Source of the DNA: Aradus depressus
Lineage: Eukaryota > Arthropoda > Insecta > Hemiptera > Aradidae
Direction: 5' to 3'
DNA: 64,000 nt
NCBI GenBank assembly: GCA_963662175.1
Contig: OY759215.1
Coordinates: 48,563,213 to 48,627,212 of the forward strand
Numbering within the stretch: position 1 is the first letter of the stretch; each line of letters opens with the position of its first letter. The notes under the pieces were generated by a model. It had not been told where the DNA came from and searched no databases. It saw only the letters and a list, made by a program, of their open reading frames with translations. The translations under genes were made by a program, and so were the position numbers. This document shows positions 10,851 through 19,745 of this stretch, piece after piece.

Positions 10851-11454
10851 TATTAGAAACTCTATTTTGTTTTGTTTTTCTTCTCAATTCCATTCGGATA
10901 TCTTACAACCATTCGATTCTACAAATACACGCCAGACATAGTGTGCAGGAGATAGAGCTATTGTTAGACAGAGTCCTTTTACAAAATAAAAATCTCCAAC
11001 CCATCAAATAGAATAAAAAATTCCCACTTTATCTTAAGATATGTTAAAACGAATTCTACAGCGAAGATAACCATGTCTCTTTTCATATGAAAGAACTTCA
11101 ACTGGGACAGAGCTGATTTCGTATTCCAATGAGGTAGGAGTTGCCAGGACATGTACCAGAGGAAGTGGAGAATGCATTCTCAGAACAACCATTATGCTTC
11201 TTCATTCAAGAATTTTCTCGACTGAAGCCATTTCAGAAGCAAAGTTGGCGACGTGGCTGGAAATGTTAAGCATTTAAACTGATTTTTACTATTGCCATAG
11301 AAACGAATAACTTTTTAACATTATTTAACCTTTTTTTATTTTATTCCATAAAAAAAATACTTTTTTTCGTTTCCACAGGCAAGATTAAAAAAGTCGTGGG
11401 TGAATCATCGGCAATGGCATATTAGTCATGACTCTTATAATGGTGTTTGTTACC

Positions 11455-11540
11455 AGGAAGGGATTCGAACCCGCAAACCAAGAGACCATGCGACCAAAGC
11501 CCTACGCTCTAGCCCGCACGGCCACCATGGCTCCCTGAAA
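11455..11540 (-). repeat. SINE-B copy, tRNA-related head
   Basis: Minus strand reads GGAGCCATGGTGGCCGTGCG (class II tRNA-like D-arm and A box), TAGAGCGTAGGGCTTTGGTC, CATGGTCTCTTGGTTTGCGG and B box GGTTCGAATCCC. This is the best preserved 5' head of SINE-B here. The long segment between the boxes suits a Ser/Leu-type tRNA ancestor. The acceptor stem does not pair convincingly, so it is not called a functional tRNA gene. Confidence 0.7.
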
Positions 11541-11883
11541 CTTACCGGCCCTGAGATTGGCCATTTCAGCTCCATTGTTGCCATCGCTCCTGGTAAGTCT
11601 GATCATTGTTAAAAAAATTGTCAAAACGAGATGAATGCAACAGCATGTTCATGCAATTTAATTTAATTTTAGTTAATGTGGGTAACAAAGGGAAAGCAAT
11701 GCAAGTGAAGAAATTACTTTTCATAAACAGAAAATAGCTTCTGAAAAGTTCATTTTTTTACCTTTTCCTTTAGTCTTTTCCCTGAGCATTCTAGACATAG
11801 TAATGATAAATATTTTATTATATTTTACGAAAATCATTCATTTGTTCCATTGTATTTATGATTTGTTCTTTTTTCTGTTTCAG

Positions 11884-12056
11884 ATCGACCTGATCTGCGG
11901 AACACAGAGCTGATAGAGAAGATGCAGAACAAGCTGAAGGCTTGGACTTTACATGATGTCCCAGAACCACCCCTTTCAGCCGGGGCTCGCCCAGGAGCTG
12001 ATGAAAAAAATCCCCGACCTCCGAACCTTCAACACCCTCTATAGCGAGAGGCATCG
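11884..12056 (+). pseudogene. decayed nuclear-receptor ligand-binding-domain exon, E75/REV-ERB-like
   Basis: A polypyrimidine tract and TTTCAG (11878-11883) precede an exon whose first frame reads DRPDLRNTELIEKMQNKLKA, the helix 9-10 signature of nuclear-receptor ligand-binding domains. After two small indels near 11936-11952 a second frame gives MMSQNHPFQPGLAQELMKK and then IPDLRTFNTLYSE, the helix 10/11 signature (PDLRTLNTLHSEKL) of E75 and REV-ERB. A GTAATG donor follows at 12057. E75 is a haem-binding nuclear receptor acting in ecdysone signalling. The retained acceptor site argues for a genomic exon, duplicated or relict, not a processed copy. The frame breaks mean this copy could not encode the domain unless they are assembly errors. 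E78 is a possible alternative. Confidence 0.7.
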
Positions 12057-12067
12057 GTAATGTTCTT

Positions 12068-12160
12068 CCCTCGCAGAATTAATCAATAGAGTTTTCGCTC
12101 ACTCTCCAAAATCAATCGACCGTTTGAAATTTATGAATTCTCATGATAAAATATAAAGAT
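12068..12160 (-). repeat. Rep-C fragment
   Basis: GAATTAATCAATAGAGTTTTCGCTC and CAAAATCAATCGACCGTTTG match the minus-strand Rep-C 3' portion. It begins 11 bp after the E75-like exon donor. Confidence 0.7.
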
Positions 12161-12571
12161 TTTAAAAAATATTGTCTATTTCACAAAATATGTCGCTCAC
12201 TTGCTGCAACAGTGACATAACTAAAAAACTGTGATTTTCTAGGAGGAGCAATTCAAACCTCTTCACGTGTAATAACTGCTTTCATTTGAAAATAACTTAT
12301 CAGCATGTTTTATTGAAATAATACAATATAAAAGAAGAGAGAATGTACAGTAACAGCTATAGGCCTTACTGAGGCTTCTCCATTAACCTCATAACTACCC
12401 TCACTTTGAATTATGACATTTTTGCATCAATAATTGTTTTCTCGGCGAACATTTGAAGCTCAGATGTGTCGTTCTACCCGCTAAAAGTATATGTGAGAAT
12501 GGTTCTCCCCATGCTCCTAACTCAAAAACGCCCATTTTTGAGTTATGTCGTTGTTCCAGCATTCGATATGG

Positions 12572-12601
12572 GAATACTTTCGGTATTGCTACCATCTTCA
12601 T
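12572..12601 (-). ncRNA. hammerhead-ribozyme-like motif 2a
   Basis: Minus strand: ATGAAGA (first core C changed to A), T, stem GGTA-GCAA-TACC, GAA, AGTATT, C. Flanks GTGG and CCA can pair as stem I. The core substitution predicts loss of activity. Confidence 0.4.
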
Positions 12602-12678
12602 CCACGACTTGACAAATTCCGATTTCAGTTTATAATTTTTTAATAAGTTTTTACTATAAAAAAATTGTTAAGTCGTGA

Positions 12679-12708
12679 CTGAAGAGGGTAGCAATACTGA
12701 AAGTACTC
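12679..12708 (+). ncRNA. hammerhead-ribozyme-like motif 2b
   Basis: CTGAAGA, one extra G, stem II GGTA with GNRA loop GCAA and TACT, GAA, palindrome AGTACT, C. Flanks GTG(A) and (C)CAC pair as stem I with one mismatch. All conserved core positions are present. Confidence 0.5.
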
Positions 12709-12803
12709 CCACATAGCTTATATATTTTGTGAAATAAATAAATAAAACAAACTTATTTTTGAAATATTGTCTATTCCACTAAAGATATATATACATATAT
12801 AAC

Positions 12804-12832
12804 TACCGGTTTCGGCTTTATACCATCGTCAG
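12804..12832 (-). ncRNA. hammerhead-ribozyme-like motif 3a
   Basis: Exact inverted copy of the motif at 13116-13144. Confidence 0.5.
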
Positions 12833-13115
12833 GTCTAGTTATGAACTAAGTCAGTTTGCAGAGAGCGACCCTTCAAATACATCTCAGGTCAAAGGGTGCT
12901 ATTAAAACTTGGGAGTCCCCCGGCTGTACCGTTAGCTAACTCATGAAATATTTCTTAACAAAACCTAGTTCATAAAACACTAGGTTTTGTTAAGAAATAT
13001 TTCATGAGTTAGCTAACGGTACAGCCGGGGGACTCCCAAGTTTTAATAGCACCCTTTGACCTGAGATGTATTTGAAGGGTCGCTCTCTGCAAACTGACTT
13101 AGTTCATAACTAGAC

Positions 13116-13144
13116 CTGACGATGGTATAAAGCCGAAACCGGTA
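13116..13144 (+). ncRNA. hammerhead-ribozyme-like motif 3b
   Basis: CTGACGA, T, stem GGT-ATAAA-GCC, GAA, palindrome ACCGGT, A. ATAAC (13107-13111) and GTTAT (13145-13149) can extend stem I. Confidence 0.5.
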
Positions 13145-13315
13145 GTTATATATGTATATATATCTTTAGTGGAATAGACAATATTTCAAAAATAAGTTTG
13201 TTTTATTTATTTATTACAAGTTTCCACAATATGTCCGCGTTTCTCAACTTAGAAGTTTTGTGAAATAGACAATATTTAAAGAAAAAACATGTTGAGTCGA
13301 GCCCGCTTCCTCTAA

Positions 13316-13690
13316 ACTCCACATTTCCTATGGCCGATTCCGCGGAAAATTTATAGTTGTAGTCCTTATAGTTCTTTGAATTTACATATCAAATTTTGTG
13401 TCGATACATTCATTTCAACGGCAGTTATTAGTGTTTTTATATTAAGTCTCCCCCCTAATGCCCTCTTTCTCTTTGGTTGATATGACTGAAAATCACATAA
13501 GTGTCGTCCTTAAAGGATTCTGGGCACACATATAAAATGTCGAACGGATTATTCTATTTGGAGTTATCTTGTTCACAGTTTTTTTCATTTTTGGAATCAG
13601 GGGATTGAAAAACATGAAATCCCGTTGACACTCAACCTCGATTACAAAACTTCCCCTATATATATTTAGTTGAGGAAGTAAAAGAGCAGT
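13316..13690 (-). repeat. Rep-C copy
   Basis: Minus-strand copy with the two GTCGATACATTCATT-type blocks, GGAATCAGGGGATTG, and the end ACTTCCCC...TTGAGGAAGTAAAA. Confidence 0.8.
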
Positions 13691-14285
13691 GAAAGAAGAA
13701 TAGACTAATACTTGTTAAACAAGAACTGTTACTAATGTAATAACAGTTAATACAGTTAGTTAAGTTTGGTGATGACTTTCAAAGGACTATTCCAACAAAA
13801 AGAACCATAAACCTGTAAGAACAGTAACAGTGAACAATGGCCGACCTTGAGTTCCGTCTTGCACTGGCAGCCTAGAGAACCTTGGCTGCGCCCACGCACT
13901 CTTTGTCTCCGGCCCTTTAGAACAGGTCTGCTACTTAACCCGAATGTCTCAAGTGCAATAATAATTAAATATTTAAATGAAAAATTCCTTTTAAGGGTAG
14001 ACTAATGAAGTAACTGTAATGTGCAGTTTAATCTGTCAATATTCTAAGAGCTCATTTGAGGTTGGACAATTTTCTAAGAGATATTGTTTGTATGAGAGTG
14101 AAAGAGTGAAACTTTCACAAAACTTTGTACATTTAATTTTATATTAGATTTTACTGAGTAGTGGCAGATCTTCCATGAAGCCTGAAGCCAAAGGGGCCTC
14201 CATAAATCCTTCTTATGGCTTTAGGGTGATTTTACACAGCTCTTCGTTTACTCTATTAAGTGTAAAGTGTATGCAACACAACTTC
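13691..14285. other. unassigned sequence
   Basis: No coding signal or family landmark seen. A short GC-richer patch lies at about 13855-13925. Confidence 0.35.
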
Positions 14286-14287
14286 AG

Positions 14288-14518
14288 CCCGGGGTTTTAA
14301 CTTCGAGGTCATATCACCAACTACCAGAGCGTTCTTTTGTCGCTTTGGTGAACAGGAACCCGACTCTACAAGTCCTAAATTTTTTAGGGTAGAGGTCTTT
14401 TGACGAGTTCCTGACATCGTACAGGCTCGGGACCATCGCTTAACGTCCCATCTAAAGGATGGCGTGCTCAATGTTTTTTTCACTTCCCAAATAAAAAACC
14501 TAAGGACCTCAACCACCT
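14288..14518 (-). repeat. SINE-A copy, head truncated
   Basis: Antisense body and tail: TAACTTCGAGGTCATATC, CCAGAGCGTTC, GACATCGTACAGGCTCGGGA, CCATCGCTTAACGTCCC. It ends before the B box. Confidence 0.85.
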
Positions 14519-14584
14519 TTTTACAAAAATATGGTTGTTATAAGAAAGTCGTGTTATTATCCCCCTAAAAGCCGATGAAGAGCA

Positions 14585-14848
14585 TTGGCAAGGGAAGGCC
14601 ACCTCGGGAAGACACGAGTGATACTGTTGAGAGAAGTTACCAAGTACTCTTCAGCGAAAGGACAGCTTTGTGACACTGGAGATCTAAGATGCTACTTGTA
14701 TCTAACTAAACTGGCCGAATACTCGACATTTGACTCCGGCCAAGATGAATGGAGCCGAGGATCAAAGATATATTGGGAGAAAGATGATGTATTTTACCAC
14801 AATAGGAGTTATTCAAGTCTAATTTCTCCAACCTCTGAGAAAAAATAA
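14585..14848 (+). CDS. unexplained 87-codon open frame
   Basis: ATG at 14585 to TAA at 14846-14848. The translated composition is balanced (charged, Tyr/Ser-rich, including GQDEWSRGSKIYWEKDD), unlike the AT-driven frames around it, and the DNA is locally less AT-rich. No family recognised, no splice sites confirmed. It stops at the edge of a Rep-C copy, so it may be a truncated gene or transposon remnant. Confidence 0.2.
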   Translation: MAREGHLGKTRVILLREVTKYSSAKGQLCDTGDLRCYLYLTKLAEYSTFDSGQDEWSRGSKIYWEKDDVFYHNRSYSSLISPTSEKK

Positions 14849-14852
14849 TTTT

Positions 14853-15096
14853 TACTTCCCCAGCTAAGCGAAGTATAGGAGAAGTTATGTAATCAGTGAT
14901 GAATTCGATCGGAATTTCAAAAATTTTAAAAAAACAATGTCCTGTCTGTTTGTGTGTCTATCAACATGAAATTTTATAAGTGTATTCAGAACATCTTAAG
15001 GAGGATATCTATTGATTCTAAGTCAGAAAGCAAAACATTAATTAATTCGTGCTGGAGAAGTACATTGCCGGTGATTCACCAACGACTTTTCTTCTA
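14853..15096 (+). repeat. Rep-C copy, internally deleted
   Basis: Starts TTTACTTCCCCAGCTAAGCG and ends GAGAAGTACATTGCCGGTGA, TTCACCAACGACTTTTC; total about 244 bp because the centre is missing. Its intact ends show the family boundaries well. Confidence 0.85.
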
Positions 15097-15970
15097 TGCA
15101 AAATAAAAACATCTAAGAAAAAAAAAAAAAAAATGGCAGGGAATGCCGTGGGCGAACAGCCAATCTCTCAAGCTGTGCCAGGAAGGATTATTGAACATTT
15201 AGGAGAAAAAAATCAGACGTTAATATTACTAAATTGATTTCTTAATAATAATCATTACAGTTTTAAAGAATTATTGAATTAAATTTTAAAGAACTTTTCT
15301 ATTAAAAATAGCTAGAATAGTGTCAAACACATTTTACCCCTTATTAACCTGCCCTATATTATACTCCCCGGTCCTATATTATATATTATACTAGAAACTC
15401 CGATGGTTAATTTCCCAAATTTTCTCACTCTCCTCTCTAGTTTCCTCGTCGGAGTTTAAATTAAAATTTAATAATATATTGCCAAACACTGATGACTCTA
15501 AACATAACAGATCCGGTTTGTTCTACGAAGGTTTGTTTAACCTGAGTTAAATTAGTAATTTTCTAATTAGTCCATTAAATTAATTAGGATATTTAAAGCC
15601 TTGTAAACATTTCTTAAGTCCACTAAACTTATTTAAGCTCTTAAAAAGGGTGTTTTTTTTTTGGTCCATAAAACCGAGCTCCTGTTGAAATTAGTAAAGA
15701 TCTGTTTTAAAATTCTTTTCGTGTCTGCGGCATATATCTAAATTAGTACTTGTAGACCATAATAATTAACTGCTATTAATAAACTATTTTCTATAATTTA
15801 TTATTAACTCTTTTGTGAATGTATACAAACAGTATTAGTATAGTTAACTATTAACTAGCACTTAGTATAATAATGTCTTCGAGAAACTCGTATTCACTAT
15901 ATTCACCTACATTTCCAATAAGCAAAGTTATGTGATCGTAACAAAATGCCAAGCTAAGTTTTGTCTATAC
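15097..15970. other. AT-rich unassigned sequence
   Basis: No gene or repeat landmark recognised; poly-A tract near 15120. Confidence 0.35.
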
Positions 15971-15971
15971 T

Positions 15972-16322
15972 CTCCCAGCTATACAATATGTAATCTGTCA
16001 CAAATTCCATGTAAAAAAAAAAGATGTCTGTCTGTGTGTGTGAACACGATAACTACCGATAAAATGAATGTATCCACACAAAATTTTATATGTGTATTCG
16101 AAATCCTCTAAAGACGACCATTGATTTTCAGCCAAATCGGCCCAAATGAAGGAGGGATTAGAGGGGAGACTCAATATGAAATGTATCGACACAAAATGTA
16201 TTATGAGGATTCATGATATTTAGCGCTAAACGGGCGATTGGTTTTGGAGGGAGAGGAAACACTTAATTGATTAATTCGTGCTGAGGAAGTACATAGCAGG
16301 TGATTCTTCGACGACGTTTTTT
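15972..16322 (+). repeat. Rep-C copy
   Basis: TCCCAGCTATACAATATGTAATC, TGTCTGTCTGTGTG, GAATGTATCCACAC, CCAAATCGGCCCA, GATTAATTCGTGCTGAGGAA, GGTGATTCTTCGACGAC then T-rich DNA. Confidence 0.85.
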
Positions 16323-16532
16323 CATATTTAAGTATATTAAGATGAGAATGAGACCTATTCACAAGAACTTGTCTATGTATTTGATGGAAAATTAGATTGA
16401 TAGTTTTAAAGTGTACTTAAAAATATGAACATGTCGGAGCTGGACAGAATTTTTCCATAGAGCTTCGAATGAGCCTTGGAAAGTTTGCGCAATTCTCCAA
16501 GCTACAGAATTTTATTTTATTTATTTTTTTTT

Positions 16533-16812
16533 CAAGAATTAATAAATGACTTCAGATCTTACACTTGCCATGGCACAGTGTTTTTCGTTGTAATTCATAT
16601 TTCCATTTGTCCCGAGCCTGTACGATGTCAGGTACTCGTTTAAGACACCTGCCCTAGGTGAATAAAAAATTTAGGGTAAGCAAAATTTAGGACTCCCACA
16701 GCAGAGTCGGGCTCATGTCCACCAGAGTGACGAAAGAGCGCTCTGGTAGTAGGCGATATGACCTCGTAGTTATAGCCCGGGCATGAGTCATAAAACCTAA
16801 CCTAACCTATAA
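16533..16812 (+). repeat. 5'-truncated SINE-A copy with the shared 72-bp insert, CCTAA tail
   Basis: Begins within the 72-bp segment (AATTAATAAATGACTTCAGA) that also interrupts the copy at 7415, then continues GTCCCGAGCCTGTACG and the complete body. It ends CATAAAACCTAACCTAACCT. The tRNA head is absent; a T-rich tract precedes the truncation point. Confidence 0.9.
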
Positions 16813-16941
16813 TATTATTTTGGATATTATGCTATTGACATTATTATTTTAAACAGGGAAAAAATGTAGGTCTATTTATGTTTAAACGTCCGTATAAGAT
16901 AGTGTATACTTGTCGGTAAGAGATATAAATATAATGCCTAT

Positions 16942-17034
16942 TGTGCTCAATGCGGGTTCAAAACCCGCCCTAGGCCCTCTGGTTGTAGGCAATATGACCT
17001 CGTAGTTAAATTCCGAGCATGAGTCACAATAACT
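16942..17034 (+). repeat. SINE-A with central deletion
   Basis: B box GGGTTCAAAACCCGCC followed directly by the distal tail (GGTTGTAGGCAATATGACCT, CGTAGTTAAATTCCG, GAGTCACAATAACT); about 200 bp of body is missing. Confidence 0.75.
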
Positions 17035-17048
17035 ATAAATATAATGTT

Positions 17049-17235
17049 TTTTTTTTTGGTCTTATGTTCGATGCATAGCCATGTATATATAATTATTTAC
17101 GACATCCATGGCCCCGGGAGGGAATTGTATCTACGAAATAAAACTCACTCCTGGACGGGATTCGAACCCGCAAACCATGATGAGACCATGCGATTAAAGC
17201 CCTACGCTGTAATCCGCATGGCCACCATGGCTGCC
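17049..17235 (-). repeat. SINE-B copy with poly-A and 8-bp target-site duplication
   Basis: Complete head on the minus strand (GGCAGCCATGGTGGCCATGC to B box GGTTCGAATCCC), body ending near GTCGTAAATAATTATATATAC and ATGCATCGAACATAAG, then a poly-A (T run on the plus strand near 17045-17058). ATAATGTT flanks it at 17041-17048 and 17236-17243, the target-site duplication expected from LINE-mediated retroposition. Confidence 0.9.
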
Positions 17236-18526
17236 ATAATGTTCTTGTAATTATAGTTTTGAGAATGCACGAATGAGTGTGAACTGATTTAAAAAAAGAT
17301 AAATATATTTGGGAGACCTATAGGCCAAACAGAGTTTGTATTTCAACCATCTTTATCTAGCAAATAATTATTAATTGTAATTCTTGAAAATATATAACGT
17401 TAAAATTAACTGATTTTTTGTTAAAACTTCTCAAAACTTATTTGAAGAGACCTCTAAAGCTTCAGCTGAAACAAATACAATATTTTGTATGGACATTTTG
17501 CACAAATTCGAATATTGCACATTTTGCAAAGCGCATACCGAGAATCTCTTCAGAATCTTAAGGTAGGAAAAACATTACATTGACTGATGTGAATCGTGAT
17601 TGTGATGAAGAATATGAACGGATGGTAGGTAACCTGGTCAGTGGATCATATGGAGAGGGAGACACACATGAATGGAGGCAGATGGTCTACAATAGGATCA
17701 TCTAACAATGGAACTTATGAATGGAGGCCACCCACCGCTTTCATCAATGACCTGCCCCTCATCATTAGTAGTACCTAGTAGCCTCAAGAGCTGAGTGACG
17801 TTAACCTCTGAGCGACGGCTCTTGAAATTCTCCGTGAAACATATAGGCCAAGCAAATTAGGTCCAAAAAATGGTGTGCCTGGAAATAATTGGTGGAGTTC
17901 TGGAAATTGTTTTAATCATTTATTTAGACCTCTAATATGAGTAGTTTAAGTTTTGCCCCAATTTCCCAGTGGAGCGTATGTCGTGACGTTCGAAAAACCT
18001 CGAAATGTTCGGACTATCCTAGCTTTTTCTCGAATAGCTCCTAAACTAAGCACTTTATCAAAAACTTTGTTATTTTCAAAAGTGTTCAGCATTAAATTCT
18101 GCTTCTAAAAAGTACTATGACATTATATTTTGATTAAGTAGTTTTATAGAAACGATACGTCGAAATATGGCAAATTTTTACACTTTTTGAAAAAACACAT
18201 TTTTTTACTATAAAACGTAAAATATCTATGAAACTACGAACTTTAGAACGAAATTTCATAGAATAAAAGTTGTAGACCATCAAATTGTCATAAAAACGTA
18301 CCCCCCCCCCCCCCCCACCAGAATGTAAAATCGCGCAGTAGCTCATTAGCATCTACTGAAAATGCGTAATTTTATATGTTATATAAAAAAAATTGAAATT
18401 AATTAACAAAAATATTATATGGGGAGGTAGACTACAATTTTGTGCACAACTGTATTAAATACAGTTAAAATTTTAAAATTAATTATAATAATAAACGTGG
18501 GATTCATAAATTATTAACTAACAATA

Positions 18527-19612
18527 TTACTTATTAATAACTAAGAACATTATAATAAATATTGTTATTACCTGTAAATACGTCCTCAGCGAGTGCTGTC
18601 GAGCAGCTGCTTCAGTTGGAGGCAAAGAGGCAAGATTAAATGAGGTCTTGGTTAATAATTTTTCGAACATTTCGTACCGCAATACATTTAATTGCTTGAA
18701 ATCATTTCCATAAAGGGCTGCTATGCATTTCTTTCCTGCCTCGTCAACCTCATCGGCAGTAGCATTCGATTTGCTAAACACTTCTGCTGCTTTTAGCAGG
18801 TTTGAGTTGATTTCCAATGTCTTTAGGAATTTCAGTTTTCCTTTACCGAAAAATGATGACGTAGTGTCGCAGCCACTAAAAGCATGGAGGGACAGTATGT
18901 TGTTTTTCGAAACAGAGGAAAACTTGTAGTGCAAGGGAGAATAGACAACATCGTCTTGCTTGCCTTTGCCAGGCTTTAGTAAAAAAATGTTGGTACACAT
19001 AGGGGCTGAAGCAATCAAAATTACAAGAAGGTCAGTGTCCTCCCCAACAATAACCACACACTCATGAGACTGCTGAGCAACTTCAATAGCACTAGCTACG
19101 ATTAAATTATCAGCATCCTCAGCAGCTTGTCTAACTTTGAAATCCTCGAAAGGATACGAAGCGAGTTCATGTTGGAAATATCTCTTAAGCTCTTCATTCG
19201 ATTTTTTGTGGAACGCAATTCTCCGAAAAATCATTTCAGCGTTGATTGGAACTTGTTTGTCATGGATTTTAATTTGAGACGTCATGGTTTTTAGAGGTAG
19301 GACTCGATTTTTTCGTTGATATTTTACAGAGCCAAAATTTCCACCAATTATCTTGGAAATACATGCACTACCAACTTCATCAGCTTTGTGGCAGTTTATA
19401 TTTTCATCGCCTACTATCCCAGTGCTAATGGACATTACAGCTTCATCAACTGGAAAAGGGTCATGAATCAGAAACCAGTTATATAACTTTTTGACATCAT
19501 CAGTATCTCTTTGTATTCTTGAGTTTCTAGCATCAACATGCTGCTCAGTCGTAGCAAATGAAACTCCACAATACTGCTCAACTTGGTCAATGATGTCAAC
19601 AGTTGTTGGCAT
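18527..19612 (-). CDS. uncharacterised PIN/XPG-like protein of a repetitive invertebrate family, truncated copy
   Basis: 361 codons. The acidic motifs VVIVGEDTDLLVILI (residues 186-200) and LSLHAFSGCDTTSSFFGKGK (about 241-259) resemble the metal-binding aspartate motifs of PIN/FEN1/XPG-like nucleases. The N-terminal part (SEQH-like TEQHVDARNSRIQRD, SISTGIVGDENINCH) matches what I recall of a large family annotated only as uncharacterised protein in insects and cnidarians. From that memory, about 100 or more residues normally lie between ELASYPF and EDFKVRQ (residues 149-161), so this copy looks internally deleted in frame. The end LRTYLQ meets a GT donor at 18570-18571, and the last 14 residues are probably intron read-through; the usual Cys-rich C-terminus is absent. 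Upstream of ATG 19612 the frame continues with family-like sequence (GGLTHGRGL) but is broken by TGA at 19628-19630 and a frameshift near 19684. Nuclease activity is inference. Confidence 0.75.
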   Translation of the reverse strand: MPTTVDIIDQVEQYCGVSFATTEQHVDARNSRIQRDTDDVKKLYNWFLIHDPFPVDEAVMSISTGIVGDENINCHKADEVGSACISKIIGGNFGSVKYQRKNRVLPLKTMTSQIKIHDKQVPINAEMIFRRIAFHKKSNEELKRYFQHELASYPFEDFKVRQAAEDADNLIVASAIEVAQQSHECVVIVGEDTDLLVILIASAPMCTNIFLLKPGKGKQDDVVYSPLHYKFSSVSKNNILSLHAFSGCDTTSSFFGKGKLKFLKTLEINSNLLKAAEVFSKSNATADEVDEAGKKCIAALYGNDFKQLNVLRYEMFEKLLTKTSFNLASLPPTEAAARQHSLRTYLQVITIFIIMFLVINK

Positions 19613-19745
19613 CGAGGCAATCCACCTTCACAGTGTACTATCTCCTAGTCCTCTACCGTGTGTCAACCCTCCTGTGCTCTTCAGGTACACATCAATGTTT
19701 GCTCGATGGTCATGTCAGACCAAATCCCTGCCCAAAATTTTTCTG
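19613..19745 (-). pseudogene. decayed 5' extension of the PIN-like ORF
   Basis: On the minus strand, SDMTIEQTLM and, in another frame, STGGLTHGRGLGDSTL then stop then RWIASMP lead directly into the ORF start. This shows the true protein began further upstream and that this copy is pseudogenic at its N-terminus. The family context is from memory. Confidence 0.55.

Larger units (their letters stand above)
12560..12722. mobile_element. foldback FB-b with two opposed hammerhead-like motifs
   Basis: Inverted arms (about 12565-12613 and 12660-12716), each with ACGACTTGACAA / TTGTTAAGTCGT and a GGTAGCAATACTGAAAGTA-type segment. Just beyond the right arm the sequence runs into the TTTTGTGAAATA block shared with FB-c. 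Relatives occur at 25447-25488 and 36924-36980. Confidence 0.7.
12732..13216. mobile_element. near-perfect 237-bp-arm palindrome, foldback FB-c
   Basis: Arms 12732-12968 and 12980-13216 flank an 11-nt loop; over at least the inner 165 bp I see no mismatch. Each arm carries a hammerhead-like motif (12804-12832 minus, 13116-13144 plus) and ends in the block GTGGAATAGACAATATTTC, AAAAATAAGTTTG. Downstream of the right arm come AAGTTTCCACAATATG and CCGCGTTTCTCAAC. The identity of the arms implies recent origin or continuing gene conversion. Confidence 0.9.

Noticed and set aside
11455..11540. Functional tRNA gene
   Set aside because: A and B boxes are present, but the acceptor stem is not convincingly paired, no anticodon arm folds cleanly, and the same sequence recurs in dispersed SINE copies.
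18723..18929. Plus-strand frame within the PIN-like ORF region
   Set aside because: Shadow of the 361-codon minus-strand ORF.
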